Positions 20,691 to 29,516 of a DNA stretch of 64,000 nt are shown one piece after another. The stretch covers positions 62,001 to 126,000 of the forward strand of contig NZ_FUYP01000005.1 of NCBI RefSeq assembly GCF_900168005.1, written 5' to 3'. Made by a program: the position numbers and the translations under genes. This DNA is from Sphingopyxis flava (lineage in GTDB: Bacteria; Pseudomonadota; Alphaproteobacteria; Sphingomonadales; Sphingomonadaceae). The notes under the pieces were generated by a model. It made no database searches, was not told where the DNA came from, and saw only the letters and a program-made list of their open reading frames with translations. The number at the start of each line of letters is the position of its first letter. The stretch's first letter is position 1.

Positions 20691-21749
20691 ATGGCGGCGC
20701 GCACGGGCGGACAGGGCGGCAAACAACCAACGATCAACGACGTGGCGGCACTCGCCGGGGTTTCCAAAAAAACCGTCAGCCGCGTCATCAACCGGTCCGA
20801 ATTCATCAGCGAAAAGACGCGGCTCGCGGTACAGAAGGCGATCGAGACGCTGGGCTTCGTCCCTAATCCACAGGCGCGCGCACTCGCCTTTCGCCGCAAT
20901 TTTCTGATCGCCCTGCTCCACGACAACCCCAACGCGCAGACGGTGCTGAATTTCCAGCAGGGCGTGCTCGACGCGATCAAGGATAGCGACCTTGCACTGC
21001 TTGTCCGGCCGGTCGATCGCGGGTCGGACAAGATGCTCGACGATGTCCGCACCTTCCTCGAAAAGCAGCGGCCGATCGGCGCGATGCTGTTGCCGCCGAT
21101 TTCGGAGAACGACGAACTGGCGAGGCTCTGCGAAGATCTTGGCGTACGTTATGTTCGCGTCGGATCGGCGTTGCTCGATGATGCGAAGCATTGCGTGTCG
21201 TCGAACGACCGCGAAGTGGTGGGCGAAGCGGTACGACGGCTCATCGCGCTGGGCCATCGGCGCATTGGCTTCGTGCGCGGCCCGGCGGGCTTCCGCTCTG
21301 CCGCGGAGCGTGAAAAGGGGTTTCGCGAGGCATTGGCCGAGGCCGGGCTGCGCCTTGCCGACGAGCATTATGCGCCGGGCAATTACCGCTACACCGCCGG
21401 GATCGAGGCGGGCGAAAAATTGCTGTCGCTCGCCGAGCCGCCAACCGCCATTTTCTGTTCGAACGACGAGATGGCGGCAGGGGTGATGAGCGTCGCGCAC
21501 GGCAAGGGCATTGCCGTGCCCGGCCAGTTGTCGATCATCGGTTTCGATGATTCGCCGACCGCGACGCATATCTGGCCGACGCTGAGTACCGTGCGCTGGC
21601 CGATCCGCGAGATGGGGGTGCGCGCAGCGCGCACGCTGGTTGCCGATTTTCTGGGTCCCAGTGCGCGCATCCCCGACGGCGAAAGCCCTGTTCTCGCCTC
21701 GACCTTCGTCGAGCGCCAGTCAGTGGCGCCGCCCGCTGGCAAAGCCTAG
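20691..21749 (+). CDS. LacI-family transcriptional regulator of the pectin/uronate locus
   Basis: A 352-residue LacI/GalR-type regulator. The DNA-binding domain begins at about residue 13 with TINDVAALAGVSKKTVSRV and the hinge-helix stretch FVPNPQARALA follows. A periplasmic-binding-protein-like sensor domain occupies the rest (IFCSNDEMAAG, IIGFDDS). The ATG at 20691 leaves a short polar extension before the HTH; a GTG at 20610 would add 27 unrelated residues. Its placement amid uronate genes and four shared palindromic sites make it the likely regulator of the locus (a KdgR/UxuR-like role). The effector could be KDG or a related keto acid. Confidence 0.9.
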   Translation: MAARTGGQGGKQPTINDVAALAGVSKKTVSRVINRSEFISEKTRLAVQKAIETLGFVPNPQARALAFRRNFLIALLHDNPNAQTVLNFQQGVLDAIKDSDLALLVRPVDRGSDKMLDDVRTFLEKQRPIGAMLLPPISENDELARLCEDLGVRYVRVGSALLDDAKHCVSSNDREVVGEAVRRLIALGHRRIGFVRGPAGFRSAAEREKGFREALAEAGLRLADEHYAPGNYRYTAGIEAGEKLLSLAEPPTAIFCSNDEMAAGVMSVAHGKGIAVPGQLSIIGFDDSPTATHIWPTLSTVRWPIREMGVRAARTLVADFLGPSARIPDGESPVLASTFVERQSVAPPAGKA

Positions 21750-21768
21750 CGAGCGCCAGCCAGACCCG

Positions 21769-23382
21769 TTACCCGAGCGCGCGGAAGGTGAAGTTCGAAA
21801 AGCGCGCCTCGCCATCGCCCGCAGAATAGAGGCCGGGCCGGAGCATCAGGAAGCCGCCGCGGACATTGTGATGGTAGCCTGACACCTCCATGCCGCGGTC
21901 GAAGCGCACCCATGTCTTTCCGCCGTCGCCGCTCGTGTCGTAGGTCACGATATGGCGGTCGTTGGTGACGCGCATCCGCATCCGCCGCCCATGCGGATTG
22001 GCGGGGCGGCCGCGTTCGATGCCATATTGATGGGTGACGAAGCGCTCGGCATCGAAACCGAGCCCGCAATAAAGACGATCATCGTAGAAGAGGATCAGTC
22101 CCGCGGTACCGCCCGGCGAAATCTCGATGTCGCATTCGAAGCGGTAGGCCTGGTCGCCCGCGATCAGGAGCAGCGGCGATGAATCGACCGGCGCAGAACC
22201 TCGCGCTTTCAGGACGAGGACGCCGCCCTCGACCCGGGCACGGCTACGCTCGTCGGGAGCGGGGCGGAAGAAATTCCATTTGGCACCAAGGTCGAGCGAG
22301 GCGAAATCGTCTGAGAGCGCCATGCCGTGCGGTCCGGAGGTGCCGCCCGCTGGCGTGGCGAGCGGGCGAGACAGGTCGCCGCCGGTCATGCGGAACCATC
22401 CGTCGGCCGTCCATTCGACCGGATCGAGCAGGGTCTGGCGGCCAAGCGTCCAGAAGCCCGCCTCATAACCATGATAGACGCTCCACCAGTCGCCCCCCGG
22501 CCCCTCGACGAGCGTGGCATGGCCGCGCGACCACCATTTCTCGTCATGCGACTGCGTGCGGACGACCGGATTGTGCGGACAGTCCTCCCACGGCCCGTGG
22601 ATCGAGCGCGATCGCGCGGCAATGACCATATGCCCCGTGGGAGGCCCCGCCGTGCCGCCGACTGCAGTGATCATGTAGAACCAGGCGCCGCGCCGGAGGA
22701 TTTTCGGTCCCTCGGGCGAGAAACCCTCGACCACCCAGTCAGCGGGATAATGCCAGGGGTCGTAGACATGCTCGGGCTCGCCAATGCGGCGAAGCCCATC
22801 GTCCGACAGGCGCACGCGGTCGCCGCCTGACAGAAAGAGCCAGCGCGATCCATCCTCTCCGACAGCATGGCCAGGATCGATATGATCGGGCAGATCCAGG
22901 TCGACCGGCTCACTCCACGGTCCCTCGATGCGGTCGGCCCAGATGACCCAGCTTGTGTTCGGACCCTTGGTCGGAATGTAGAGATAATAGCGCCCCTCAT
23001 GCTTGCAGAGTTCGGGCGCCCAGACCGATCCGATATTGCGTGTCAGCGCGGGACCGACGGGACGCCAGTTCACGAGATCGCGTGAATGCCAGATGACGAG
23101 TCCGGGATAGGAATCGAAGGTCGAGAAGGTCATATAGTAATCGCGCCCGTCCTTCAGGATCGACGGATCGGGATGATCGCCGGCCATGACAGGGTTGAGG
23201 AAACGCCCGTCGCCAAGATCGGCCTTGCGCTGCCCGTCGAGCCCGGTGGCCCAGCGCGGCGGCGCAGGCAGACGACAGGATGAAGGACCGGCCTTTCCCG
23301 ATCCCTCGGCGGCCCCTGGAACAAACGCCGAGCCGAGGAGGCCCGCCCCGGCGAGCTTGATCATGTCGCGGCGACCCGTCAC
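21769..23382 (-). CDS. Glycoside hydrolase family 43 (beta-xylosidase/alpha-L-arabinofuranosidase type)
   Basis: A 537-residue secreted enzyme. The N-terminus MTGRRDMIKLAGAG has a twin-arginine signal. A five-bladed propeller GH43 domain spans about residues 58-340, with the catalytic Asp in GDHPDPS (D72) and the general-acid Glu in EGPKIL. A C-terminal beta-sandwich (about 355-537, DDFASLDLGAKW onward) resembles the accessory domain of GH43 xylosidases. It should trim arabinose or xylose from pectin or arabinoxylan side chains in the periplasm. It lies downstream of the TonB receptor on the same strand but behind a terminator. Confidence 0.88.
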   Translation of the reverse strand: MTGRRDMIKLAGAGLLGSAFVPGAAEGSGKAGPSSCRLPAPPRWATGLDGQRKADLGDGRFLNPVMAGDHPDPSILKDGRDYYMTFSTFDSYPGLVIWHSRDLVNWRPVGPALTRNIGSVWAPELCKHEGRYYLYIPTKGPNTSWVIWADRIEGPWSEPVDLDLPDHIDPGHAVGEDGSRWLFLSGGDRVRLSDDGLRRIGEPEHVYDPWHYPADWVVEGFSPEGPKILRRGAWFYMITAVGGTAGPPTGHMVIAARSRSIHGPWEDCPHNPVVRTQSHDEKWWSRGHATLVEGPGGDWWSVYHGYEAGFWTLGRQTLLDPVEWTADGWFRMTGGDLSRPLATPAGGTSGPHGMALSDDFASLDLGAKWNFFRPAPDERSRARVEGGVLVLKARGSAPVDSSPLLLIAGDQAYRFECDIEISPGGTAGLILFYDDRLYCGLGFDAERFVTHQYGIERGRPANPHGRRMRMRVTNDRHIVTYDTSGDGGKTWVRFDRGMEVSGYHHNVRGGFLMLRPGLYSAGDGEARFSNFTFRALG

Positions 23383-23392
23383 TCATGCCTCC

Positions 23393-23434
23393 GATAAAAA
23401 TGGGGCCCGGTCCTGCGCATGACAAAACCGGGCC
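23393..23434 (-). terminator. Rho-independent terminator after the TonB receptor
   Basis: The 8-bp stem GGCCCGGT (23404-23411) and ACCGGGCC (23427-23434) is followed, on the - strand, by CCATTTTTATC. It lies between the receptor stop and the GH43 start and should limit read-through into the GH43 gene. Confidence 0.75.
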
Positions 23435-23461
23435 TCGAGGGGGGACTATTCCTGGAAATGA

Positions 23462-26251
23462 TCAGATCTTGAACCGCGCCCCGAACAGGAAGGTGCGGCC
23501 GTAGTGATTATTCTCGTAATTGCGGTTCGCGTAGATGTCGTTGAAGCGATAGCGATAATCATCGGTCAAATTGGTGCCCTCGATCGACAGTTCGATCTGC
23601 TCGGTCAGCGCGTAGCGGATCGAGGCGTCGAGGTTGAAAGAGCTGCCATAACCTTCGAAGATATTGTTGTTGCCGCTGGTGCTGTCGTTGTAGCCCGAGC
23701 GCCACGCGGCCGAGGTGCGCACCGACAGCTTGCCGTCGTCATAATAGACGGTCGCGTTCCAAGCCCGCTTGGCGAGCCCGAGCAGCGGCTGGGTGTAGGT
23801 GCCGTTGGGCTGGGCCTCGAGTTTGTTCGTGACCGGATTATACGCCAGGGGCCCCGAGATGCTGTAATCGACATCGCTTTTCACGAAGGTCGCGTTGCCG
23901 AGCACGCCGAAGTGGCGCAGCGATTCCGAGAAGACCGAGAAGGGCAGCTGCAGCGAGAATTCGACGCCCTTCAGGTTCGCGCCCGGCCCGTTGCCCGTGG
24001 TGCGGAACTCGAACTGGCGGGTGGGATCGCTGCCGCCGACCACCGCATCATAGGCCGGGGTGCCCGGCGTGAGTAGCGAGAGCGGAAGCCCGCTCGACGC
24101 ATAGGTCCCCTGCAGCGAAGTCGAAATCGGGAAGCTTTCGATATCCTTCGCGAACAGCGCGACCGAAGCGATCGCCCCCGGCGCGAAATACCATTCGGCC
24201 GCCAGGTCGAACGTCGTCGCACGATAGGGATCGAGGAAGGGATTGCCCGACGAGATGCGGAAGTTGAACTGGTCGACCGAGCCGCCGGGGGTCAGGCTGC
24301 CCAGCGTCGGACGCGTGATGACCTTCGCAATCGCGCCGCGCAGGATGATGTTGTCCGTCGGGTGGAGATTGAGGTTGAATGACGGCAACCAGTCATCATA
24401 GGTCCGATCAACCGTAACGAAGGTGCCGCTGGTGAAGCCCGACGAACTCTGATCGGTCTTCGCATAGCGCACCCCGGCGTTGCCGGTGAGGCGCATGCCC
24501 AAAATCTCGGTCTCGAACTCGGCCATGAACCAGCCGCCATAGGTTTTTTCGGTGACCGCGCGCTGCTCGCCCTCCTGAAGCACCGCGGGACGGCCATAGA
24601 GGTCGATCAGCGCCGTGCCGGCGGCGAGGTCGGGGACGATCCAGGCGTTGGTGTTCCCAGACGGCTGGCCCGCGTCGCCGAGTTCGAACAATTCGGCGAT
24701 GTCGGGCGTGACGGGAAGTCCCCCGGTGCCGGGCGCACAGGTAAAGGCTGCGCAATAGGTGCTGTCGCGGCGATAGCCGACGGTGTCGAAGTCGAACCGG
24801 CGATAGAAGCCGCCGCCGAGCAGTTTGAAGCGATCGGCGACATCCCAGTCGAAATCGCCCGCGAAGGTCTTGAACTTGTTGGTCAGAAATGATGGCCGGT
24901 CGCGAAATTCGGCGAGCACGAAAGCTGCAGGATCGTCGATCCCCGCCCCGAAGCTGAGCAGCGGGAACTTGCTGTTCGTATAATCATAGTGATAGCCGGT
25001 TGCGTCGGTATCATCGAACGCCAGCGTCGTCTCAATGGGGATGTCGGCCTTCGACTTGGAAAAGCCGCCGAGCAGATTGAGCTTGAACGTGTCGGTCAGC
25101 CGCTGTTCGAGACGTGCCGAAAGCTGGTAGAATTTGGTTTCGCTCTCGCGTGAATAGCGCTCGGTACGAACATAGACATTGTCGAGGTCTGCCGAGACGA
25201 TATTGTTATTCGCATCGATCACATAGTTGGAGACATCGATGCCGCGCTCGTTGCTGCGCAGCAGAACCTCGCCCCAATATTCGTCGCGGGTTTCCTTGAA
25301 GGTCGAATAGAGGCCGTCGATCGAGATTTTGGTGTTCTCGCTCGGCTCGAACTGGATCGACGCCGTCGCGCCGAGGCGCTCGCGGTCGTGGCTGACGAGG
25401 CCGTAACGCGGGATGCGCGGGTGGAAGGCTTCGGCGACCTCGACGCAGGCGTCGGACGGATTGGCAACGAAGTTCGACCCCGTCAAGCAGGTCACGCCGT
25501 CAACGCTACGGAAGGGCGCCTGCGCCCAGCGGACGCTGTTGTTACCGAGTTCGTGCGTCGTATAGTCGGCCCAGGCGACCGACGCGGAAACGCCGAAGGT
25601 CCGATCGGCATTGGTCCACGCGACAAGGCCAGCAAGGCGCGGATCGACATCTTTGGTCAGGTCATTGTAGCGCCCCTGCACCGATGCGACGGCGGTAAAG
25701 CCTTCCTTGCCGCTGAGCGGATTGCCGGTGTTGAGGTCAACGACCGCACCCAGCGACCCTTCATCGAGCGAGGCCGAGGCGGTCTTGTGGACGACGAGCG
25801 AGGTGAACAGCTCCGAGGCGAAAACATTGAAGTCAAAGGCGCGGTCGCGGTTTGCCGACGCGCCATCGGTTGAAGTCGCGATCGTTTCCATGCCATTCAG
25901 TCGGACGCGGGTGAACTGCGCGCCGAGACCACGCACGGTGATCGCCCGGCCTTCGCCAGCGTCCCGCTGGATCGAGATGCCCGGAATGCGCTGGAGTGAT
26001 TCGGCGAGGTTCTGGTCGGGGAATTTCGCGATGTCCTCGGCGACGATCACGTCGACCGCGCCGGTCGAATTGCGCTTCTGGTCGAGCGCCTTGTCGAGCG
26101 AGGCGCGGAAACCCGTGACGACGATTTCGTCCGCAGGCGCCGCTTCGGCGGCGTCTTGCGCAAAGGCGGGGGAAACCGCCAAGGCGGCGAGCGAAGCGCC
26201 GCAGGTCAGTCGGGTCAGGGTGCGCACGCCCCGCGTTGCGATCATAGTCAT
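23462..26251 (-). CDS. TonB-dependent outer-membrane receptor
   Basis: A TonB-dependent receptor of about 929 residues. A signal peptide ends near AFAQ, and a TonB-box-like DEIVVTGF is followed by a plug domain (VIVAEDIAKFPDQNLAESLQ, RIPGISIQRD). A long 22-strand-type barrel ends with GRTFLFGARFKI, whose final residues suit barrel insertion. The QRIPGISIQRD plug subtype is common among sphingomonad and Caulobacter receptors for plant polysaccharide oligomers. Three ATGs are possible at 26257, 26251 and 26245; GGGAGG is best spaced for 26251. A LacI operator lies 47 bases upstream. It probably imports oligogalacturonides. Confidence 0.92.
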   Translation of the reverse strand: MTMIATRGVRTLTRLTCGASLAALAVSPAFAQDAAEAAPADEIVVTGFRASLDKALDQKRNSTGAVDVIVAEDIAKFPDQNLAESLQRIPGISIQRDAGEGRAITVRGLGAQFTRVRLNGMETIATSTDGASANRDRAFDFNVFASELFTSLVVHKTASASLDEGSLGAVVDLNTGNPLSGKEGFTAVASVQGRYNDLTKDVDPRLAGLVAWTNADRTFGVSASVAWADYTTHELGNNSVRWAQAPFRSVDGVTCLTGSNFVANPSDACVEVAEAFHPRIPRYGLVSHDRERLGATASIQFEPSENTKISIDGLYSTFKETRDEYWGEVLLRSNERGIDVSNYVIDANNNIVSADLDNVYVRTERYSRESETKFYQLSARLEQRLTDTFKLNLLGGFSKSKADIPIETTLAFDDTDATGYHYDYTNSKFPLLSFGAGIDDPAAFVLAEFRDRPSFLTNKFKTFAGDFDWDVADRFKLLGGGFYRRFDFDTVGYRRDSTYCAAFTCAPGTGGLPVTPDIAELFELGDAGQPSGNTNAWIVPDLAAGTALIDLYGRPAVLQEGEQRAVTEKTYGGWFMAEFETEILGMRLTGNAGVRYAKTDQSSSGFTSGTFVTVDRTYDDWLPSFNLNLHPTDNIILRGAIAKVITRPTLGSLTPGGSVDQFNFRISSGNPFLDPYRATTFDLAAEWYFAPGAIASVALFAKDIESFPISTSLQGTYASSGLPLSLLTPGTPAYDAVVGGSDPTRQFEFRTTGNGPGANLKGVEFSLQLPFSVFSESLRHFGVLGNATFVKSDVDYSISGPLAYNPVTNKLEAQPNGTYTQPLLGLAKRAWNATVYYDDGKLSVRTSAAWRSGYNDSTSGNNNIFEGYGSSFNLDASIRYALTEQIELSIEGTNLTDDYRYRFNDIYANRNYENNHYGRTFLFGARFKI

Positions 26252-26297
26252 CGTCATTCCTCCCTTTCGCAGTGCACGCCCCCGCTTGGCAAGGCAA

Positions 26298-26311
26298 TGA
26301 CACCGGTTACT
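26298..26311. promoter_or_regulatory. LacI-type operator in front of the TonB receptor
   Basis: TGACACCGGTTACT shares the ACCGGT centre and the GACACC half-site with 20560 and carries the GTAACC half-site on the other side. It lies 47 bases upstream of the receptor start (- strand). Confidence 0.72.
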
Positions 26312-26443
26312 TTCGTGGACAAATCCATCGAGCGATGGCCGTCCCAACAATGTTCAGAGAGTTCGCGGATCGCGTCGCCCGCATGGATGCGACCAACCCG
26401 GGGCGCCCTCTCCCCATGGATCTTCATTTTTGTCGCCGGCCTA

Positions 26444-26457
26444 GGTAACCGGTGTCA
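26444..26457. promoter_or_regulatory. LacI-type operator in front of the pectate lyase operon
   Basis: GGTAACCGGTGTCA is the mirror image of the site at 26298, 70 bases upstream of the lyase ATG. The two sites face the two divergent units of this 269-base gap. The rest of the gap shows no other clear structure. Confidence 0.72.
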
Positions 26458-26526
26458 AAAATGATTGAAGGATAACGCCGCCTATGTCAAGACCTATCGT
26501 AATGCGAGGTTAGAGGGAGAGACTGA

Positions 26527-27906
26527 ATGCTGAAAAGGCTGTTGTTCGCCGCACTTTTCGTGGCGCCAATGATACCCGCGAGCGCCGCATTCGCGGCGGA
26601 TTCGGCGATCGGAGCCTTCCCGGGCGCCGTCGGTCCGGCAGCGACGACTCCGGGCGGACGCGGCGGCAGGATCATTCGCGTCACAACGCTCGCGCCCGAC
26701 GGTCCCGGCTCGCTCAAGGCGGCTCTCGAGGCGAAGGGGCCGCGCATCGTCGTCTTCGAAGTCGGCGGCGTGATCGACATGGGGCGCAACACGCTGACGA
26801 TCAGCGAGCCGTATCTGACCATTGCCGGCCAGACCGCCCCGGGGCCGGGCATCACGCTGATCCGTACCGGCATCGACGTGAAGACGCACGACGTGATCCT
26901 GCGCCATCTGCGCGTCTACACCGGGGTCGACGGCCAGCCGAAGCGCAGCGGCTGGGAAGCGGATGCACTGTCGACGGTCGGGGCGCACAATGTCGTGATC
27001 GACCATTGCACTTTCCTGTGGGCGATCGACGAGAATATGTCGGCATCCGGCCCGCGCTTCGAGGGCAAGTCGGTGGCCGAATGGCGCCAGAATACGAGCC
27101 ATGACATTACCTTCTCCAACAATCTTGCTGCCGAGGGGCTTGCCGATGCGAGCCATCCCAAGGGCGAGCACAGCAAGGGCTCGCTCGTCCACGACAACAC
27201 CACCGGCATCGTCTTCTATCGCAATATCTGGGCGCATAATGTCGAGCGCGCGCCGCTGGTGAAGGGCGGGGCGCAGGTGCTGATGATCAACAATCTGATC
27301 TACAACCCGGGGCACCGCGCCGTTCATTATAATCTGATGAACCTCGAGTGGGTCGGACATGACTATGTGACCGGAGAGATCACCGCGATCGGCAATGTCA
27401 TGCGCGGCGGCAACGATACCGATGAAGGCCTGCCCTTCCTGATGCTCGGCGGCGACGGCGACCTGCAATTTTACGGCAAGGACAATATCGCGGTCGACCG
27501 CCACGGCAATCCGCTCCCCGAATTCGGTCGCTATGGCGAGACGCGCGCCGAGCTGATCCGCGCCAAGGCGCCGCTCGCGCCGGCCGCGGGCTATGACATA
27601 TTGCCGACGCGCGACGTCGAAACCTCGCTGCTCGCGACCGCCGGCGCGCGGCCGTGGGCGCGCGACGCCGAGGAGATCCGGATTCTCTTCTTCATTGCCG
27701 AGGGGCGCGGCGACATTATCGACGACGAGAAGGAGGTCAGCGCCTATCCGAAGGTCGAGGCGCCGGTGCGCGCGCCCTTCGTCGAGGCGGAGTGGGATCT
27801 TGTGACGATGGAGCCCAAATCGGGTCGTTACCCCGGGCAGATCGCACCGATGCCGCAGGAGCATCTGTCGGCGCGCGATCTCGATTCGCGCGGGGGCGTC
27901 AAATGA
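26527..27906 (+). CDS. Secreted pectate lyase-like parallel beta-helix protein
   Basis: A 459-residue exported protein. The signal peptide (about residues 1-24) ends near AFA-AD. The mature part is a right-handed beta-helix with pectate lyase features: GGRGGRIIRVTTL, DVILRHLRVYTG, ALSTVGAHNVVIDHCTF and HDITFSNNL. It should cleave polygalacturonate by beta-elimination in the periplasm or outside, giving unsaturated oligomers that KduI/KduD/KdgK process later. The exact PL family (PL1-like) is uncertain. Its stop overlaps the cupin start (ATGA), and a LacI operator lies upstream. Confidence 0.85.
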   Translation: MLKRLLFAALFVAPMIPASAAFAADSAIGAFPGAVGPAATTPGGRGGRIIRVTTLAPDGPGSLKAALEAKGPRIVVFEVGGVIDMGRNTLTISEPYLTIAGQTAPGPGITLIRTGIDVKTHDVILRHLRVYTGVDGQPKRSGWEADALSTVGAHNVVIDHCTFLWAIDENMSASGPRFEGKSVAEWRQNTSHDITFSNNLAAEGLADASHPKGEHSKGSLVHDNTTGIVFYRNIWAHNVERAPLVKGGAQVLMINNLIYNPGHRAVHYNLMNLEWVGHDYVTGEITAIGNVMRGGNDTDEGLPFLMLGGDGDLQFYGKDNIAVDRHGNPLPEFGRYGETRAELIRAKAPLAPAAGYDILPTRDVETSLLATAGARPWARDAEEIRILFFIAEGRGDIIDDEKEVSAYPKVEAPVRAPFVEAEWDLVTMEPKSGRYPGQIAPMPQEHLSARDLDSRGGVK

Positions 27907-28322
27907 GCGCGCTGCTCGCCCTGCTCCTTACGGGCAGCGCGGCAGCGGCCGAGCCCGCTTCCGCGATGGTGGTGATCGACGAAACCGCGACGGTGCGCGA
28001 AGAGGCACCGCCGCATGGCGCGATCGGGATGTCGACCGCCTGGCGGATCAGCGACGCCGTGCCCGCGCCGCGCAGCTTCGAATTCCGGAAGCGCGCGCTG
28101 CATGTCGGCGCGGCGATCGGCGTGCACCCCATTGCTCACGACGAAATCTATTATGTCGTCTCGGGCACGGGCATCGTCCATTCGGACGGCGAAGAGAAGG
28201 CGCTGAAGCCCGGGATGGCCGCGTGGCTCTACTCGGGCGCCGAGGTCGGCATCCGCCAGACCGGAAGCGAACCGCTGGTGCTGATCGTCGCTTATCCGAA
28301 CCCGCCGGCGGCTGGACAATGA
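27903..28322 (+). CDS. Secreted cupin-domain protein
   Basis: A 139-residue single-domain cupin. The N-terminus MSALLALLLTGSAAAAEP looks like a short signal peptide. The cupin core has the GVHPIAHDEIYYVVSGTG motif (metal ligands His, His, Glu) and a second strand motif in LKPGMAAWLYSG. Similar small cupins occur in pectin loci (KdgF type), where KdgF linearises 4,5-unsaturated galacturonate; the HxxxxHDE spacing is compatible. KdgF is usually cytoplasmic, so export here would be unusual. It is coupled by four-base overlaps to both the lyase and the esterase. Confidence 0.75.
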   Translation: MSALLALLLTGSAAAAEPASAMVVIDETATVREEAPPHGAIGMSTAWRISDAVPAPRSFEFRKRALHVGAAIGVHPIAHDEIYYVVSGTGIVHSDGEEKALKPGMAAWLYSGAEVGIRQTGSEPLVLIVAYPNPPAAGQ

Positions 28323-29299
28323 CGCTCGGCCGTCGGAGTTTGCTCGCCGCCGGCCTCGCGCTGCCCGTTGCGTCTGCCGCTGCCGCAGGGGCGAGAGAGG
28401 TCTGGACGCGGCCCGCCGGTCTTGCGCCGGACGGCAGCATTGCGCTCTGGCCCGACGGCCACATCGCCGCGCCCCCTCGGCTCGCCGAGCGCACCGTCCA
28501 GCGCAGCGAGGACCCGCAGGCGAGCGACCGGATGCTCGAGCATATCGCCCGGCCGCGGCTCGACGTCTTCCGTCCGGCGAAGCCGAATGGCGCAGCGGCG
28601 ATCCTCGCCCCCGGCGGCGGCTATCGCTATGTCGTGGTCGACAAGGAGGGCTATGAACTCGCGCGCTGGCTCGCGGCGCGCGGCGTTACCGCCTATGTTC
28701 TCTTCTATCGCCTGCCGGGCGACGGTTGGCAAAATGGCGCCGACGTCCCGCTCGCCGACGCCCAGCGCGCGGTGCGCCTGGTGCGCAGTCGCGCAGCCAT
28801 CGACGGAATCGATCCCGCGCGTGTCGCTTTCGGCGGCTTTTCGGCAGGCGGCCATGTCGCGACCAGCCTGCTCACGCGCTTCGATGCGAAGGTCTATGAT
28901 CCGATCGACGCCGCCGACGCGCTGCCGACGCGCCCCGACGCGCTCGCCGGTATCTATCCGGTGGTGTCGATGGACCCGGCGATCGCCCATCCGGGCAGCC
29001 GCGAGAAATTGATCGGCGCGGACGCCGATGCAGCGCGCGAGAAGGCTTATTCACCCGAACGCAACGTCCGAGCCGACCAGCCGCCGCTCTGGCTGCTCCA
29101 CGCCGAGGACGACGATGTCGTGAAGGTCGAGAACAGCGCCCGGCTGCGCGAAGCGACGCGCGGCGTCGGCGCGCCGGTCGAAGCGCATTTCTTCGAGCGC
29201 GGCGGCCATGGGTTCGGGTTGATGAAGAGCGCGGGGCTGCCCGTCGCGATCTGGCCCGAGCTGCTGTGGAACTGGCTGGGCAGCCACGGCAACGTTTAA
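28319..29299 (+). CDS. Secreted alpha/beta-hydrolase (acetylesterase-like)
   Basis: A 326-residue hydrolase. The N-terminus MTLGRRSLLAAGLALP carries a twin-arginine-type signal. The oxyanion stretch is APGGGYR, the nucleophile elbow is GFSAG, and Asp and His lie in HAEDDDVV and GGHGFG. It is similar to acetylxylan/pectin acetylesterases of the BD-FAE-like group, so it could remove acetyl groups from pectin or xylan so that lyase and hydrolase can act. The ATG at 28319 overlaps the cupin stop by four bases. It is the last gene of the lyase operon. Confidence 0.85.
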   Translation: MTLGRRSLLAAGLALPVASAAAAGAREVWTRPAGLAPDGSIALWPDGHIAAPPRLAERTVQRSEDPQASDRMLEHIARPRLDVFRPAKPNGAAAILAPGGGYRYVVVDKEGYELARWLAARGVTAYVLFYRLPGDGWQNGADVPLADAQRAVRLVRSRAAIDGIDPARVAFGGFSAGGHVATSLLTRFDAKVYDPIDAADALPTRPDALAGIYPVVSMDPAIAHPGSREKLIGADADAAREKAYSPERNVRADQPPLWLLHAEDDDVVKVENSARLREATRGVGAPVEAHFFERGGHGFGLMKSAGLPVAIWPELLWNWLGSHGNV

Positions 29300-29310
29300 C
29301 ATCCGCACCC

Positions 29311-29333
29311 CCTTCCCCCTCGATGGGGGAAGG
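29311..29333. repeat. Intergenic palindrome
   Basis: CCTTCCCCC (29311-29319) and GGGGGAAGG (29325-29333) form a perfect 9-bp stem with loop TCGAT, just after the esterase stop. It lacks a T-run. The 217-base gap between the two convergent esterase genes contains this element and the next one and no gene that I can support. Confidence 0.7.
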
Positions 29334-29434
29334 ATATGGAGCCCTATCGCGCAGCGATCAGGCGAAGTTGGATGGGGGTGACGGTGCGTCATGGCACGAT
29401 CCTTTCAGGCCGAGACCGCACCCCCCACCGCTGC

Positions 29435-29486
29435 GACTCGCGAACAAAGTTCGCAAGTCTCGCTGCCTCCCCCATCAGGGGGGAGG
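29435..29486. repeat. Compound intergenic palindrome
   Basis: GCGAAC (29440-29445) pairs with GTTCGC (29449-29454) inside GACT...AGTC, giving a stem with one mismatch. It is directly followed by CCTCCCCC (29466-29473) paired with GGGGGAGG (29479-29486). The nested C/G-run pattern resembles 29311-29333 and 2333-2368, suggesting a dispersed intergenic repeat family. Confidence 0.6.
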
Positions 29487-29516
29487 AGATGTGTACGCAG
29501 AGTCTCCCGGTTTCTC

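Noticed and set aside
26494..27864. 456-codon - strand frame opposite the pectate lyase
   Set aside because: Antisense shadow; the lyase has a signal peptide and family motifs.
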